From NCBI RefSeq assembly GCF_000186865.1, contig NW_008705577.1, forward strand, positions 154,538 to 171,904: a stretch of DNA of 17,367 nt, written 5' to 3'. Positions 1 through 8,099 of this stretch are shown here, piece by piece. The translations under genes were made by a program, and so were the position numbers. Origin of the DNA: Aureococcus anophagefferens (lineage: Eukaryota; Sar; Pelagophyceae; Pelagomonadales; Pelagomonadaceae). Each line of letters starts with the position of its first letter. The stretch's first letter is position 1. The notes under the pieces are model-generated. The model was not told the DNA's origin. It made no database searches and saw only the letters and a program-made list of their open reading frames with translations.

Positions 1-4
1 TACT

Positions 5-160
5 CCCCGTTCCGTCGCCACGCGGTCGTATGAGCGTCGCGTCTTCGCATGTGCGTCACCCTCGTCCTTGCGGCCCTCGCAGCTGCTGGGATCGTTGCAC
101 GATTCTGCATATTCGCGGAGCGGCGGGCCCTCAAAGACGGCCATCCCATCGCAGTGCGCC
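5..160. repeat. Diverged dispersed repeat, copy 1
   Basis: This stretch aligns in the same orientation with 12567-12716. Nearly every position matches in blocks such as gtcgcgtctt, tgggatcgttgcac and tgcatattcg, with small indels; by eye the identity is roughly three quarters. It lies upstream of the metal ATPase, as the other copy lies upstream of the unknown gene at 12854. Both copies contain a short plus-strand reading frame starting ATGTGC, but the frame ends at different places and looks incidental. It is probably an old dispersed repeat or mobile-element remnant; no terminal repeats or transposase are visible. Confidence 0.75.
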
Positions 161-348
161 GCCAAAACGCTGCACAATGTCGATCATGAAGCACGGAGGA
201 CATTCGATCGATTTTACCCCGGCGCCCGGGGTTCCCCCGTGGGTCTCGGCTAGGCCCGCTAGCAGTAAGCGACTCCAGGCCAGGGGGAGAGCGTCTCCCC
301 GGTCGTCGTCTGGTCTGCGTGCGCCCGGCGGCAAGCTCGAGTGCCATC
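161..348 (+). other. 5' flank of the metal ATPase gene
   Basis: This is non-coding sequence between the dispersed repeat and the ATPase start codon. No clear core promoter element was recognised. It presumably contains the transcription start and 5' UTR of the ATPase. An open frame runs through it from base 30, but its translation is unrelated to the ATPase until the frame break at about 1671, so it is not taken as coding. Confidence 0.4.
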
Positions 349-2168
349 ATGTCGTCGGCCGCCGAGAAGAAGCCGCTGACGAGCGACGACGCGGAGCGCG
401 GCGCGCCGGCGCTCGCGCGCACGAAGTTCCGCCTCGAGAACGTGTGCTGCGAGGGCGAGACGCGCCTCGCCAAGCGCACGCTGGCGGACGTGCCCGGCGT
501 GGCCGACGTCAAGGTCAACGTCGTCGGCCGCGTGGCCTACGTGTCGCACCACACGGACGTGATCACGTCCGCGGAGATCTGCGACAAGCTCAACGGCGTG
601 AATTTAGGCGCGTCCGTGGAGGCCGCGGCCGCGTCCGTCGACGCGGCCCTCGACCCGCCGGACTACAAGACGCTCGGCTTCCTCGCGCTGCTCGCCGGCG
701 CCTTCGCGGCGGGTCTAGCACTGGGCTCGGAGCGCGCGCTCCTGGGCGTCGTCGCGCTCGGGTGCCTGCCGCTCTTCCGCGACGCGGCGGGCGCGGCGGC
801 CGGCGGCCGCCTCGACGTCAACGTCTTGATGCTCGTCGCCGTCGCGGGCGCGCTGGCGCTCGGCGACGTCGCCGACGCGGCGACGGTCTGCGTCGTGGCC
901 TCCGCGGCCAAGGCCGCGGAGCACGACTGCATGCGCCGCGTGCGCAACGCGCTCGCGGAGGTCGCGTGCGGCGACGGCAGGGACGCGGCGCGGCGGCCCG
1001 ACGGGTCGTCCGTCGACGCGGACGAGCTCGTCGCCGGCGACGTCGTCGTCGTGCGCGCGGGCGAGCGCGTGCCCGTCGACGGCGTCGTCACCAAGGGCAA
1101 GGCCGCCGTCGACGAGTCGAGCCTCACGGGCGAGTCCGCGCCCGTGCAAAAGGCCAAGGGCGACGGCGTGTCGCGCGGCACCGTGGCGACCCAGGGGTTC
1201 GTCGAGGTCGCATGCTCGCGGGCGCGAGACGCCGACGGCGCCGCGGAGATGGCGCGCCTCGTCGCCGAGGCGCAGGCGTCGACGACGCGGTCCCAGGACT
1301 TGATCGGCAACTTCGCGGCCGTCTTCACGCCCCTCGTGCTCGCGGCGGCGATGAGCGCGGGCGTCCTCGTCAGCGTGCGCGTCGGCCTCGTCCTGCTCGT
1401 GCTCGCGTGCCCCTGCGCGCTCGTGCTCGCGGCGCCCATCGTCGTCGTGTCGTCGCTCGGCGCGGCGGCGAAGCGGGGCATCGTCGTCAAGTCCGCGGCG
1501 GCGCTGGAAGCGCTGGCGGCCGTCGATTTGGTCTGCGCGGACAAGACGGGCACGCTCACGCAGGGCCGCTGCCGCGTCGTGCGGCGCGTCGACGCGCCGG
1601 GCGTGGCGAAGCTCGACGCGGACCGCATGCTGCGCCTCGCGGCGTCGCTCGAGGCGCGCACGGCGCACCCCTCGCCGCGGCCGTCGTCAACGAGGCCGCG
1701 GGCGGCTGCGTCGGCGACGACGCGGCCGCGTCGGCGCTGAGCGACGACGTCAAGCGCGTCGACGTCGTGCCCGGCGCGGGCGTCGCGGGCGACGTCGCGG
1801 GCTGCCACGTCCGCGTGGGCACGGCGGACCACTGCGAGGTCGGGCCCGACGCGGGCTGGGCGCCGCCGCCGCGCGGCGGCGCGACGACGCTCTTCGTCGA
1901 CGTCGACGACGAGGTCGGCCTCGCGCTGAGCGTGCTCGACCCCGCGCGGGCCGAGGCGCCCGGCGCGCTCGCGGCGCTCCGCGCCCTGGGCCTCGGGCTC
2001 GCCGTGCTCACGGGCGACAAACGCGAGGTCGTCGACGCGGTCCTGGCCGAGATCGGGACCCTCGCGGGCGGCCTCGGCGACGTCGACGTCCGCGCGGCGT
2101 GCACGCCCGCGGACAAGCTCGCCTACGTGCGGGCCGCGCGCGCGAAGCGGCGCGTCGTCCTCTTCGTC

Positions 2169-2200
<32 letters not shown>

Positions 2201-2495
2201 CGCCGCGGACGTCGGCGTCGCCATGGGCGCGGGCGGCACGGCCATGGCCGTCGACGCGGCGGACGTGGCCATCATGACCGACGACCTCGCCTGCCTCCCG
2301 GCGGCCGTCGCCCTCGGCCAGGCCGCGACGGCGGCCATCGGCCAGAACGTCGTGCTGAGCGTCGCCTTCAAGCTCGCCGTCGTCGCCGCGGCCTTCGCCT
2401 ACGACGTCCCCCTCTGGGTCGCCGTCTCCGCGGACCTCGCGTCGCTCCTCGCCGTCGTCGCCAACGGCTCCCGGCCCATGTGGGCGGGCCGTTAG
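349..2495 (+). CDS. P1B-type Zn2+/Cd2+-transporting ATPase, one-base frame break
   Basis: Heavy-metal efflux P-type ATPase, about 715 residues if the frame break is bridged. The first part (349-1670) has an N-terminal HMA domain with CCEGE at residues 33-37, a pattern resembling the CCxxE sites of plant Zn/Cd pumps of the HMA2/4 type. It continues with membrane helices, the actuator motif TGES (260-263), the membrane metal site CPC (354-356) and the phosphorylation motif DKTGT (398-402). After P441 the frame shifts by one base at a run of four C (1668-1671). The second part (1671-2495) continues the HP-locus motif as HPLAAAVV and carries GDGINDAP near residue 608 and a last helix with SADLAS. 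Both halves are well conserved, so a missing C in the assembly or a recent lesion is likelier than an old pseudogene. ATG 349 is preferred: the only longer start is GTG at 319. By family, it exports Zn or Cd across the plasma or an organelle membrane. Confidence 0.88.
1666..1674 (+). other. Frame break in the ATPase HP motif
   Basis: Frame 1 reads Ala-His-Pro and then leaves the family pattern, reaching a stop at 1738. The frame starting with CTC at 1671 supplies exactly the residues expected after His-Pro in P1B ATPases (LAAAVVNEA). Adding one C to the CCCC run would restore a single frame. Slippage of a proline tRNA on C-CCC would also give the observed switch, but there is no classical slippery heptamer. 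Confidence 0.85.
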
Positions 2496-2590
2496 GCTCG
2501 GCGGCGAATGCTAACTCTCGCTCGCATGAGCCCGTGCTTAGTCGAGGCGACGGTTCGACGTCGGTCGTCGTCCGCGGTCGGCGAGGGCGT

Positions 2591-3539
2591 CTAGCGGCGG
2601 CGGTCGCGGCTGCGGCCACGGCTGCGGCTGCCGCTGCTTCGGCCGCGAGCGCGGTTGCGGTCGCGGCTGCGGCTGCGGCTGCGGCCGCGGCGCGAACGGC
2701 TTCGGTCGGGACTCGGACTCGGCGGCGGACTCGCCGCGAAGAAGGAAGAAGAAGGCGACCGCGAGACGAGTTCAGGTTCTGGCGCAGGAATCGCCAACTC
2801 GACGTGAAGGAGATACGCAGTATACAACTGGCGCTTTTCGTAGACGACGTGCATTACGGACGCGTTCAGCCCGCTCTCGCCCACGCCGGATCGATGCGGC
2901 CGGTGCGGCCCAGCGCGGACGCTGTCGAATCGCTGGAAGCCGCTTCGAAGTCCGGGTAAAGTCATGCTTTTCGTCTCCGCGTCGACGTGAAAACCAAACT
3001 CCTGCTGCGTGCCCAGCGCCGCTTTGACCACCAGCAGCTCCGCGATTCCGTTTTCAAACACGTGGGCGTAGCGCCCGCCAATTTGGTAGTCAGGCCGCTC
3101 GCTCAGGTACACCTACGATCATCGCTCAGGCAGAGTACTCAAGCGGGGCGCCGCCACCGACGCCGCGTCCGTAGAACCCGCCGCCCTGGCTGTGGCGAGG
3201 GTCCAGGCCGTTCGGATCGTCCAGGACGGCGGAAGCGCGCGTCCGGCCCGTGCCATGAAATAGTAGCATTTCGTTCGCGTCTCCTTCATTGCGGCGCTTG
3301 ATATCGTGGCGGCAGTCGCGATAGTTCTTCCACTGCAGGCGATTCATCACGCGCCAAACGCGCGCGAGCCGCGCCGAAGGGCATGTCTGGCGGAGCCTCG
3401 TCGCGATCATGCCGATCTCAGCAGACTCGAGCGAGAGTTGGGCATATTCTGTCGTCTCCCACCACGCGGCGTCGCCGTCGTGATGCTGCGGACCCCATTC
3501 CTCCGGGAAGAGCACCGAGGGTCTGCTGGATCTGGACAT
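2591..3539 (-). CDS. PARP-type ADP-ribosyltransferase with RS-rich tail (two exons)
   Basis: Exon 1 is 3539-3162 and exon 2 is 3112-2591, giving 299 residues in phase 0. Residues 30-235 are a PARP catalytic domain. They include the helix WRVMNRLQWKNYR (62-74), NEMLLFHGT with the NAD-binding His (H95), GRGVYLSE with the triad Tyr (Y128, made by the splice), GGRYAHVF and LLVVKAALG. They end with FDSVRAGP and VMHVVYEKRQLY. The third triad position, Glu in poly-ADP-ribosylating enzymes, aligns with Met213, suggesting a mono-ADP-ribosyltransferase or weak enzyme. Residues 260-299 are an Arg/Ser repeat like those of splicing factors, suggesting a nuclear role. No WWE, zinc-finger or macro domain is visible. 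Codon use is less GC-biased than in neighbouring genes. ATG 3539 is the first in-frame ATG after an upstream stop. Its 3' end faces that of the metal ATPase, 95 bp away. Confidence 0.85.
2596..2720. repeat. Low-complexity hexamer-like repeat coding the RS tail
   Basis: The plus strand shows recurring ggctgc, ggccgc and cggtcg units. On the minus strand these code alternating Arg and Ser with some Gly and Asp at the PARP C-terminus. The plus-strand reading gives long Ala runs and is taken as a shadow. Such tracts expand and contract easily, so tail length may vary between strains. Confidence 0.7.
3113..3161 (-). other. 49-nt spliceosomal intron in the PARP gene
   Basis: On the minus strand it begins GTCGGTGG and ends GATCGTAG. 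Unspliced, exon 1 runs into a TGA after EYSA. Removing the intron joins GRG to VYLSE and recreates the conserved PARP GxGVY segment in phase 0. Its length is not a multiple of three and it holds an in-frame stop, so retention would truncate the enzyme before the triad tyrosine. Confidence 0.85.
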
Positions 3540-3628
3540 CGCGTCGGCCGGCCCAGCTCGACTCGCAGCTCTTTTACCTCACGAAGCGCGCTTCGCACAC
3601 AAAGTTTCCCTAGCTGCACCATCACAGC
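3540..3628. promoter_or_regulatory. Shared 5' region of PARP and the small ORF
   Basis: Only 89 bp separate the divergent start codons of the PARP gene (minus) and the 98-residue ORF (plus). Any promoter elements must therefore be shared or extend into the genes. No TATA-like or other recognisable core element is clear. Confidence 0.4.
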
Positions 3629-3925
3629 ATGCCGAGCTCATCGAGCGGCCCGTCGACGCCCGGCACGGCCAAGGCCGACGCGCTCCTCGCCGAGGCCGCG
3701 TCGGCGACGGCCGACGAGGTCACGGAGCTGCCCGACTTCGACAAGGCGCCGCCGACGGCGGAGCCGCCGAACATCAACGACGACCCCTGCATGCGGACGC
3801 TGTCGCGGGCCGAGAGGCGAGCGGAGGAGGCGAAGCTCCGGGAGATGATGCAGGCCGCGAAGGAGGGCCGCGACGGGGGCACGCGGCTCGAGTCCATCGA
3901 CGTCGACGCGGCGGCGTCGCCGTGA
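3629..3925 (+). CDS. Small acidic protein of unknown function (98 aa)
   Basis: Codons end almost entirely in G or C with the same preferences as the neighbouring housekeeping genes, which supports a real gene. The N-terminal half is Ser/Ala/Pro-rich and probably disordered. A middle stretch, ELPDFDKAPP to NINDDPCM (about residues 31-55), looks like a short linear motif. Residues 57-80 (LSRAERRAEEAKLREMMQAA) form a charged amphipathic helix. No signal peptide or membrane segment is seen. It is divergent from the PARP gene and convergent with SMC4, whose stop is about 150 bp away. No family is recognised; it may be a small adaptor or inhibitor-like protein, but that is a guess. Confidence 0.6.
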   Translation: MPSSSSGPSTPGTAKADALLAEAASATADEVTELPDFDKAPPTAEPPNINDDPCMRTLSRAERRAEEAKLREMMQAAKEGRDGGTRLESIDVDAAASP

Positions 3926-4076
3926 CCGCGCGCGCGCGGCTCCAGAATGTAACCCCGGATGTGCCCGCCGCGCGCCGTCGGTCGGTCGTTCGTCGGGGCG
4001 AGCCCGCATTATACGACGGGGCGGGGGCGGGGGGACGTGGGTGTGCTTGTATCTTGTGCTTGGTGGGGCGCCGCCC
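3926..4076. other. Convergent 3' gap between small ORF and SMC4
   Basis: This is 151 bp of very GC-rich sequence with G runs (gggcgggggcggggggacg near 4019-4037) between two converging stop codons. It presumably holds both 3' UTRs. The G runs could form a G-quadruplex on the plus strand. No polyadenylation signal of the animal type is seen. Confidence 0.4.
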
Positions 4077-7000
4077 TCACGCCGCGGGGACCGCGGCGTT
4101 CGTCGCGTCGCGGAGCGGCGAGGGCGCCGCGGGCGCCCGGGCCTGGGCGAGCGTCGCGGCGAAGGCGTCGGGGCTGATGGTGATGGTCTTGGTGACGTTG
4201 TGCGTCTTGTAGACGCCCGTGAGGCGGTCCGCGAGCTCGAACATGTTGTTCCGGAGCGAGATGATGACGAACTGCGCGGACCGGCAGCGGTCCTTGATGT
4301 AGTTGGCGATGATGGACACGTTCTTGTAGTCGAGGGCCGCGTCGATCTCGTCCATGACGTAGAGGGGCGTGGGCTTGTAGTGGTGGAGCGCGAAGACGAG
4401 CGCGAGGCTCGAGAGCGTCTTCTCGCCGCCCGAGAGGTTCGCGATGTTCTTCCAGGACTTCTTCGGCGGGCGCACGGAGAAGACGATGCCCTCGGAGAAG
4501 GGGTCGAGGGAGTCGACGAGCTCGAGCTCCGCGTCGCCGCCGAGCGTGATCATCTGGTACATCTCCTTGAGCTTGAGCGTGATCGCGCCGAAGCCCGCCA
4601 TGAACTCGTCGAGGCGCTTCGTCCGCAGCGCCTCGAGCGCCTCGCGCGCGGCGTTGCGCGCCGCCGTGACCTGCTCGAGCTCGTCGAGGCGCGCGAAGTA
4701 CTCCGCCTGCTTCGCGCGGTACTCGGCGATCGTCTTGAGGTTCACCGTCGCCTTCATGCCGTCGCGCTCCTCCTCGAGCAGCGCGATGGCGTACTTGACC
4801 TCCTCCTTGTCCAGCTCCGCCAGCGCCTCGTCGGCCTCCACGGGCAGCGCCGCGGGGTCCGCGGCGCCCGCCGGCGGCGCCGGCGGCGCGGCCTCGCCCT
4901 CGGCCTCCGCGGCGCCCTCGGCCGGCGGCGCCGGCGGCGCGTCCGCGTCCGCCGCGTCGGCGTCCTCGGCCGCGTCCGCCGCCGCGTCCTCGGCCGCCGC
5001 CTCGGCCGCCGCCGCCTCGTCCTCGGCGTCCTCGGCCGCGCGCGCCGCGAGGTCCGCGAAGACGTCCGCGAAGTCCGCGACCTCGCGCGCGTGCTCCTTC
5101 GCGAGCTTGGCGAGCTCCTTGGTCCAGTGGGCGGCCTTGGTCGAGTTCTCCTTGAGGGCCCGCGCGTAGTCGTCGACCTGGGTCTCGATGTCGGCCTCGA
5201 CGGCCTTGATCGCGTCCGCGTCGGACGAGAGCGCCTCGAGGCGCCGCCGCTTCTCCGCGAGCGCGTCCGCGGCGGCGTCGCAGGCGGCGAGGGCCTCGTC
5301 CTTGGCGGCGTCGAGGGCGCCCTGGGCCTCGGCGAGCGCGGCGACCTCGTCCTCCGCGGCCTCGAGCTTGGCGCGGAGGCCCGCGGCGTCCGCGAGCGCC
5401 TTGTCGCGCGCCTTCGCCGCCTTCGCGCCGGCCTTGGCCGCGGCCTTGACGGCGACGCCGATGGCCTCGACCTCGTTGGCCGCGTCGTCGGCCAGCGCCC
5501 GCGTGATCTCCGCCTTGGCGACGGCGTCCTTGAGGGCCTGGCCGCCCGCGTCGAGCACCGCGGCGCGGAGCTCCGCGACGTCGGCGTCGACGGCGTCGAA
5601 GGCCGCCTGGGCCGCGTCGGCGGCCTTGCGCTTCGACGCCAGGGCCTTCTCGAGCTTGGCGGCGGCCTGCTTCGTCGACGCCGACACCTCGGCGGCGGCC
5701 CGGAGCTCGCCGACGCGCGACGCGAGCCGCGCGCGCGTGTCGGCGCCGGCCGCGAGCTCGGCCTCGAGCGTGGGCACGACGAGCTCCGCGAGGCGCTTGA
5801 GCTGGCGCAGCGCGTCCTTGAGGGCGTCCTCGCCGTCGGCCAGGGCCTTGGCGGCCTTGTCGGCCTTCTTCGCCGCCGCCGCGGACGCCTTCTCGGCCGC
5901 GGCGACGTCCTTGGCCGTGACCTCGTCGCCCGTCGCCGCGGCCGCGGAGCGGCTCACGCCGCCCGTGCCGCCCGTGAGCGTGATCTTGCCGCTCTTGGCC
6001 TTGCCGCCGCCGCCGGACATGGTGCCCGACGTGTCGATGAGCTTGCCGTCCGTCGTGACGACGCGCCACCGCGAGTTGTCGGGCCGGTACGCGAGCTTGA
6101 CGGCCTCGTCGAGGTCCTCGGCGACGAGCGTGTCGCGGAGCGCCATGTAGAAGGCGCCGGCGTACTTGGGGTGGCTCGGCGTGACGAGGTCGAAGAGCCG
6201 CGGCGCGCCGTCGGGCGTCGCGCCCGCGGGCTTGGGCGCCTTGACCTGGTCGAGGACGACGAAGTTCGCGCGGCCGAGCTTCTTCTCGCGGAGGAACTCG
6301 ATGCACTTCTGGCCCCCGGCGGCCGTCTCGACGACGACGTGGTCGAGCATGTCCGCGGCCGTGCTCGCGGCGACGTCGTACGCGGCGTCGACGGCGCCGA
6401 GGTCGCCGAGGCGGCCGCAGACGCCCGCGGCCTTGAGCGGGCCCTTGGCGGCCTTGAGCACCTCGCCGACGGCGCCGGCGCCCTTGGTCTGCTTGCCGCG
6501 CTCGAGCGCGGCCTTGACGTCCTCGACGGCCTGGACGGCCGCGGCCGCGTCGCGCGCGGCCGCGTCCGCCGCCGCGCGGAGCGCCCCGCCGTCGGCGACC
6601 TTGGCCCGGAGGTCCGCGGCGGAGCCCTCCAGGGCCTCGACCTTGGCCCTGTGGATCTCGAGCTCCTCGCCCTTGGCGCCGGCCTGGGCCTCGAGCTTGC
6701 CGAGCTTGGCCTCGACGGCCTCGAGCTCCTTCGCCGCGGCCGTCGACCCGTCGAGCGTGAGGTCGAGCTCGTCCTGGACCTCGCGGAGCGCGCTCAGGGC
6801 CTCGCTGAGCTTATCCTGGACGGGCGCGAGGTCCGCCTGCGTCTTCGCCTCGAGGACCTTCTGCGCCGCCGTCGTCTCGGCCTTGCAGACCTCGCGCGCG
6901 GCCTCGAGCGCGGCCTCGGCCTCGTCGGCCTTCGTCGACATCGTCGCGACCTTCTTGTTGAGGCGCGGCAGCTCGTCGCGCTCCTGCTCGGCGACGAAGC

Positions 7001-8099
7001 CCTCCTTCTCCTCGGCGACGGCGGCGTCCTTCTTCGCCGCGTGCTCGAGCTTGCGCGCGGCCGCCTCCTGGTGCTTCTTCGCCTCGCGGAGCTCCGCGTC
7101 GCGCCGCGCGCCGTCGCTCGCCTTCGCCGCGGCCTTCTCCGCGGCCTTGGCCGCGGCGGCGTGCTCCTTCGTCAGGGCCGCCACCTCGGCCTTGTCGCCG
7201 CTCAGGGACGTCTCGATGGCCGCGCGCTTCGCGCGCTCCTCCGCGAGGCGGCCCGCGAGCTCGTCGTGGCGCTCGCCCACGAGCGCGACGTTCGCCGCGG
7301 CCTCGCGGCGCAGGACCTGGTAGAGCGTGTTGCGCTGGCGGCGGATCTTGTCCTCGGCGACGACGTAGGCCTCGGCCTCGGCCTTGGCGCTCGACAGGGC
7401 CTCGCGCTCCTTCTCCGCGACGCGGAGCCGGTTGAGCTTCTCGAGGCGGACCTCGCACTTGGCGTCGACGTCCTTCGACGCCTCCTCGATGGGCTCGACG
7501 TAGGAGTTGGACCCGATGATGTCCTCGAGGTACTCGAGGAGGCCCTCCTCGTGGGGCGACGGCGCCTTGGGCTTCATCATCGCGATCTGCTCGACCTCGC
7601 CCTGGAGGATGAGGAACCGGTTGTTGTCGAGGTCGATGCCGCGCTTGCGCAGGAGCTTGCCCACCTCCTGGAACGTCGCCGTCTTGCCGTCGACCTGGTA
7701 CTTGCTCCCGTTGTCGCGGTAGGCCGTGCGCGACACGACGACCTCCGTGCCGGGCACGACCTCGTACGCGTCCGTGCCGTCCTGGAGGTCGATGACGTCC
7801 GCGAAGTGCACGCTCACCTTGGCCCAGTCGAGGTCCGGGTACGTGTCCGACTTGTGGATGAGCTCGGACACCTTGTTGAGCCGCAGCTTCTTCGCGCGCT
7901 TGCCGAAGACGAAGAGCATCGCGTCGATGACGTTCGACTTGCCCGAGCCGTTCGGGCCGACGATCGAGCTGAAGCGCTTGTGGAAGGGGCCGATCTCGCG
8001 CTGCCCGCCGTAGGACTTGAAGTTCTCGAGGACCATCTTCTCGATCATGAGGCGCGGCGTCGCCGCCGTCGTCGGCGGCATGTTGCTGTCGTCGTCCAT
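4077..8099 (-). CDS. SMC4: SMC4, structural maintenance of chromosomes protein of condensin
   Basis: 1340 residues, a normal length for SMC4, the ATPase subunit that pairs with SMC2 in condensin to compact chromosomes. The head begins MVLENFKSYGGQ with Walker A GPNGSGKS at 48-55, then FLILQGEVEQIAMMKPKA (162-179). A first coiled coil runs to about residue 545, then the hinge (about 546-690, with VCGRLGDLG and SGTMSGGGG), then the returning coil. The C-terminal head has the ABC signature LSGGEKTLSS from 1222 and Walker B LYVMDEIDAALD. The segment NVSIIANYI to ISLRNNMFELADRLTGVYK is typical of SMC4 rather than SMC1, 2 or 3. A low-complexity Ala/Asp/Glu/Pro insert lies at about 1020-1090 in the second coil. 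The start is set at MDDDSNMPP (8099): the open frame continues upstream to 8396, but that part has no SMC character. No intron is needed. Confidence 0.96.
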   Translation of the reverse strand: MDDDSNMPPTTAATPRLMIEKMVLENFKSYGGQREIGPFHKRFSSIVGPNGSGKSNVIDAMLFVFGKRAKKLRLNKVSELIHKSDTYPDLDWAKVSVHFADVIDLQDGTDAYEVVPGTEVVVSRTAYRDNGSKYQVDGKTATFQEVGKLLRKRGIDLDNNRFLILQGEVEQIAMMKPKAPSPHEEGLLEYLEDIIGSNSYVEPIEEASKDVDAKCEVRLEKLNRLRVAEKEREALSSAKAEAEAYVVAEDKIRRQRNTLYQVLRREAAANVALVGERHDELAGRLAEERAKRAAIETSLSGDKAEVAALTKEHAAAAKAAEKAAAKASDGARRDAELREAKKHQEAAARKLEHAAKKDAAVAEEKEGFVAEQERDELPRLNKKVATMSTKADEAEAALEAAREVCKAETTAAQKVLEAKTQADLAPVQDKLSEALSALREVQDELDLTLDGSTAAAKELEAVEAKLGKLEAQAGAKGEELEIHRAKVEALEGSAADLRAKVADGGALRAAADAAARDAAAAVQAVEDVKAALERGKQTKGAGAVGEVLKAAKGPLKAAGVCGRLGDLGAVDAAYDVAASTAADMLDHVVVETAAGGQKCIEFLREKKLGRANFVVLDQVKAPKPAGATPDGAPRLFDLVTPSHPKYAGAFYMALRDTLVAEDLDEAVKLAYRPDNSRWRVVTTDGKLIDTSGTMSGGGGKAKSGKITLTGGTGGVSRSAAAATGDEVTAKDVAAAEKASAAAAKKADKAAKALADGEDALKDALRQLKRLAELVVPTLEAELAAGADTRARLASRVGELRAAAEVSASTKQAAAKLEKALASKRKAADAAQAAFDAVDADVAELRAAVLDAGGQALKDAVAKAEITRALADDAANEVEAIGVAVKAAAKAGAKAAKARDKALADAAGLRAKLEAAEDEVAALAEAQGALDAAKDEALAACDAAADALAEKRRRLEALSSDADAIKAVEADIETQVDDYARALKENSTKAAHWTKELAKLAKEHAREVADFADVFADLAARAAEDAEDEAAAAEAAAEDAAADAAEDADAADADAPPAPPAEGAAEAEGEAAPPAPPAGAADPAALPVEADEALAELDKEEVKYAIALLEEERDGMKATVNLKTIAEYRAKQAEYFARLDELEQVTAARNAAREALEALRTKRLDEFMAGFGAITLKLKEMYQMITLGGDAELELVDSLDPFSEGIVFSVRPPKKSWKNIANLSGGEKTLSSLALVFALHHYKPTPLYVMDEIDAALDYKNVSIIANYIKDRCRSAQFVIISLRNNMFELADRLTGVYKTHNVTKTITISPDAFAATLAQARAPAAPSPLRDATNAAVPAA
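4840..5040. repeat. Low-complexity acidic Ala/Pro tract inside SMC4
   Basis: GC-rich degenerate repeats (gccgcc, gcgtcc, ggcggcgcc) code on the minus strand for AAEAAAEDAAADAAED-type and PPAPPAG-type runs in the C-terminal coil of SMC4. This interrupts an otherwise conserved coiled coil and is probably a disordered lineage-specific loop. Confidence 0.6.

Noticed and set aside
30..1660. Long plus-strand open frame before the ATPase frame break
   Set aside because: Its translation is Arg-rich and repetitive, a shadow of the ATPase in another frame; only the part after about 1671 is real.
2099..2959. Plus-strand frame with long Arg and Ala runs
   Set aside because: It crosses the ATPase end and the antisense of the PARP RS tail; composition only, no conserved domain.
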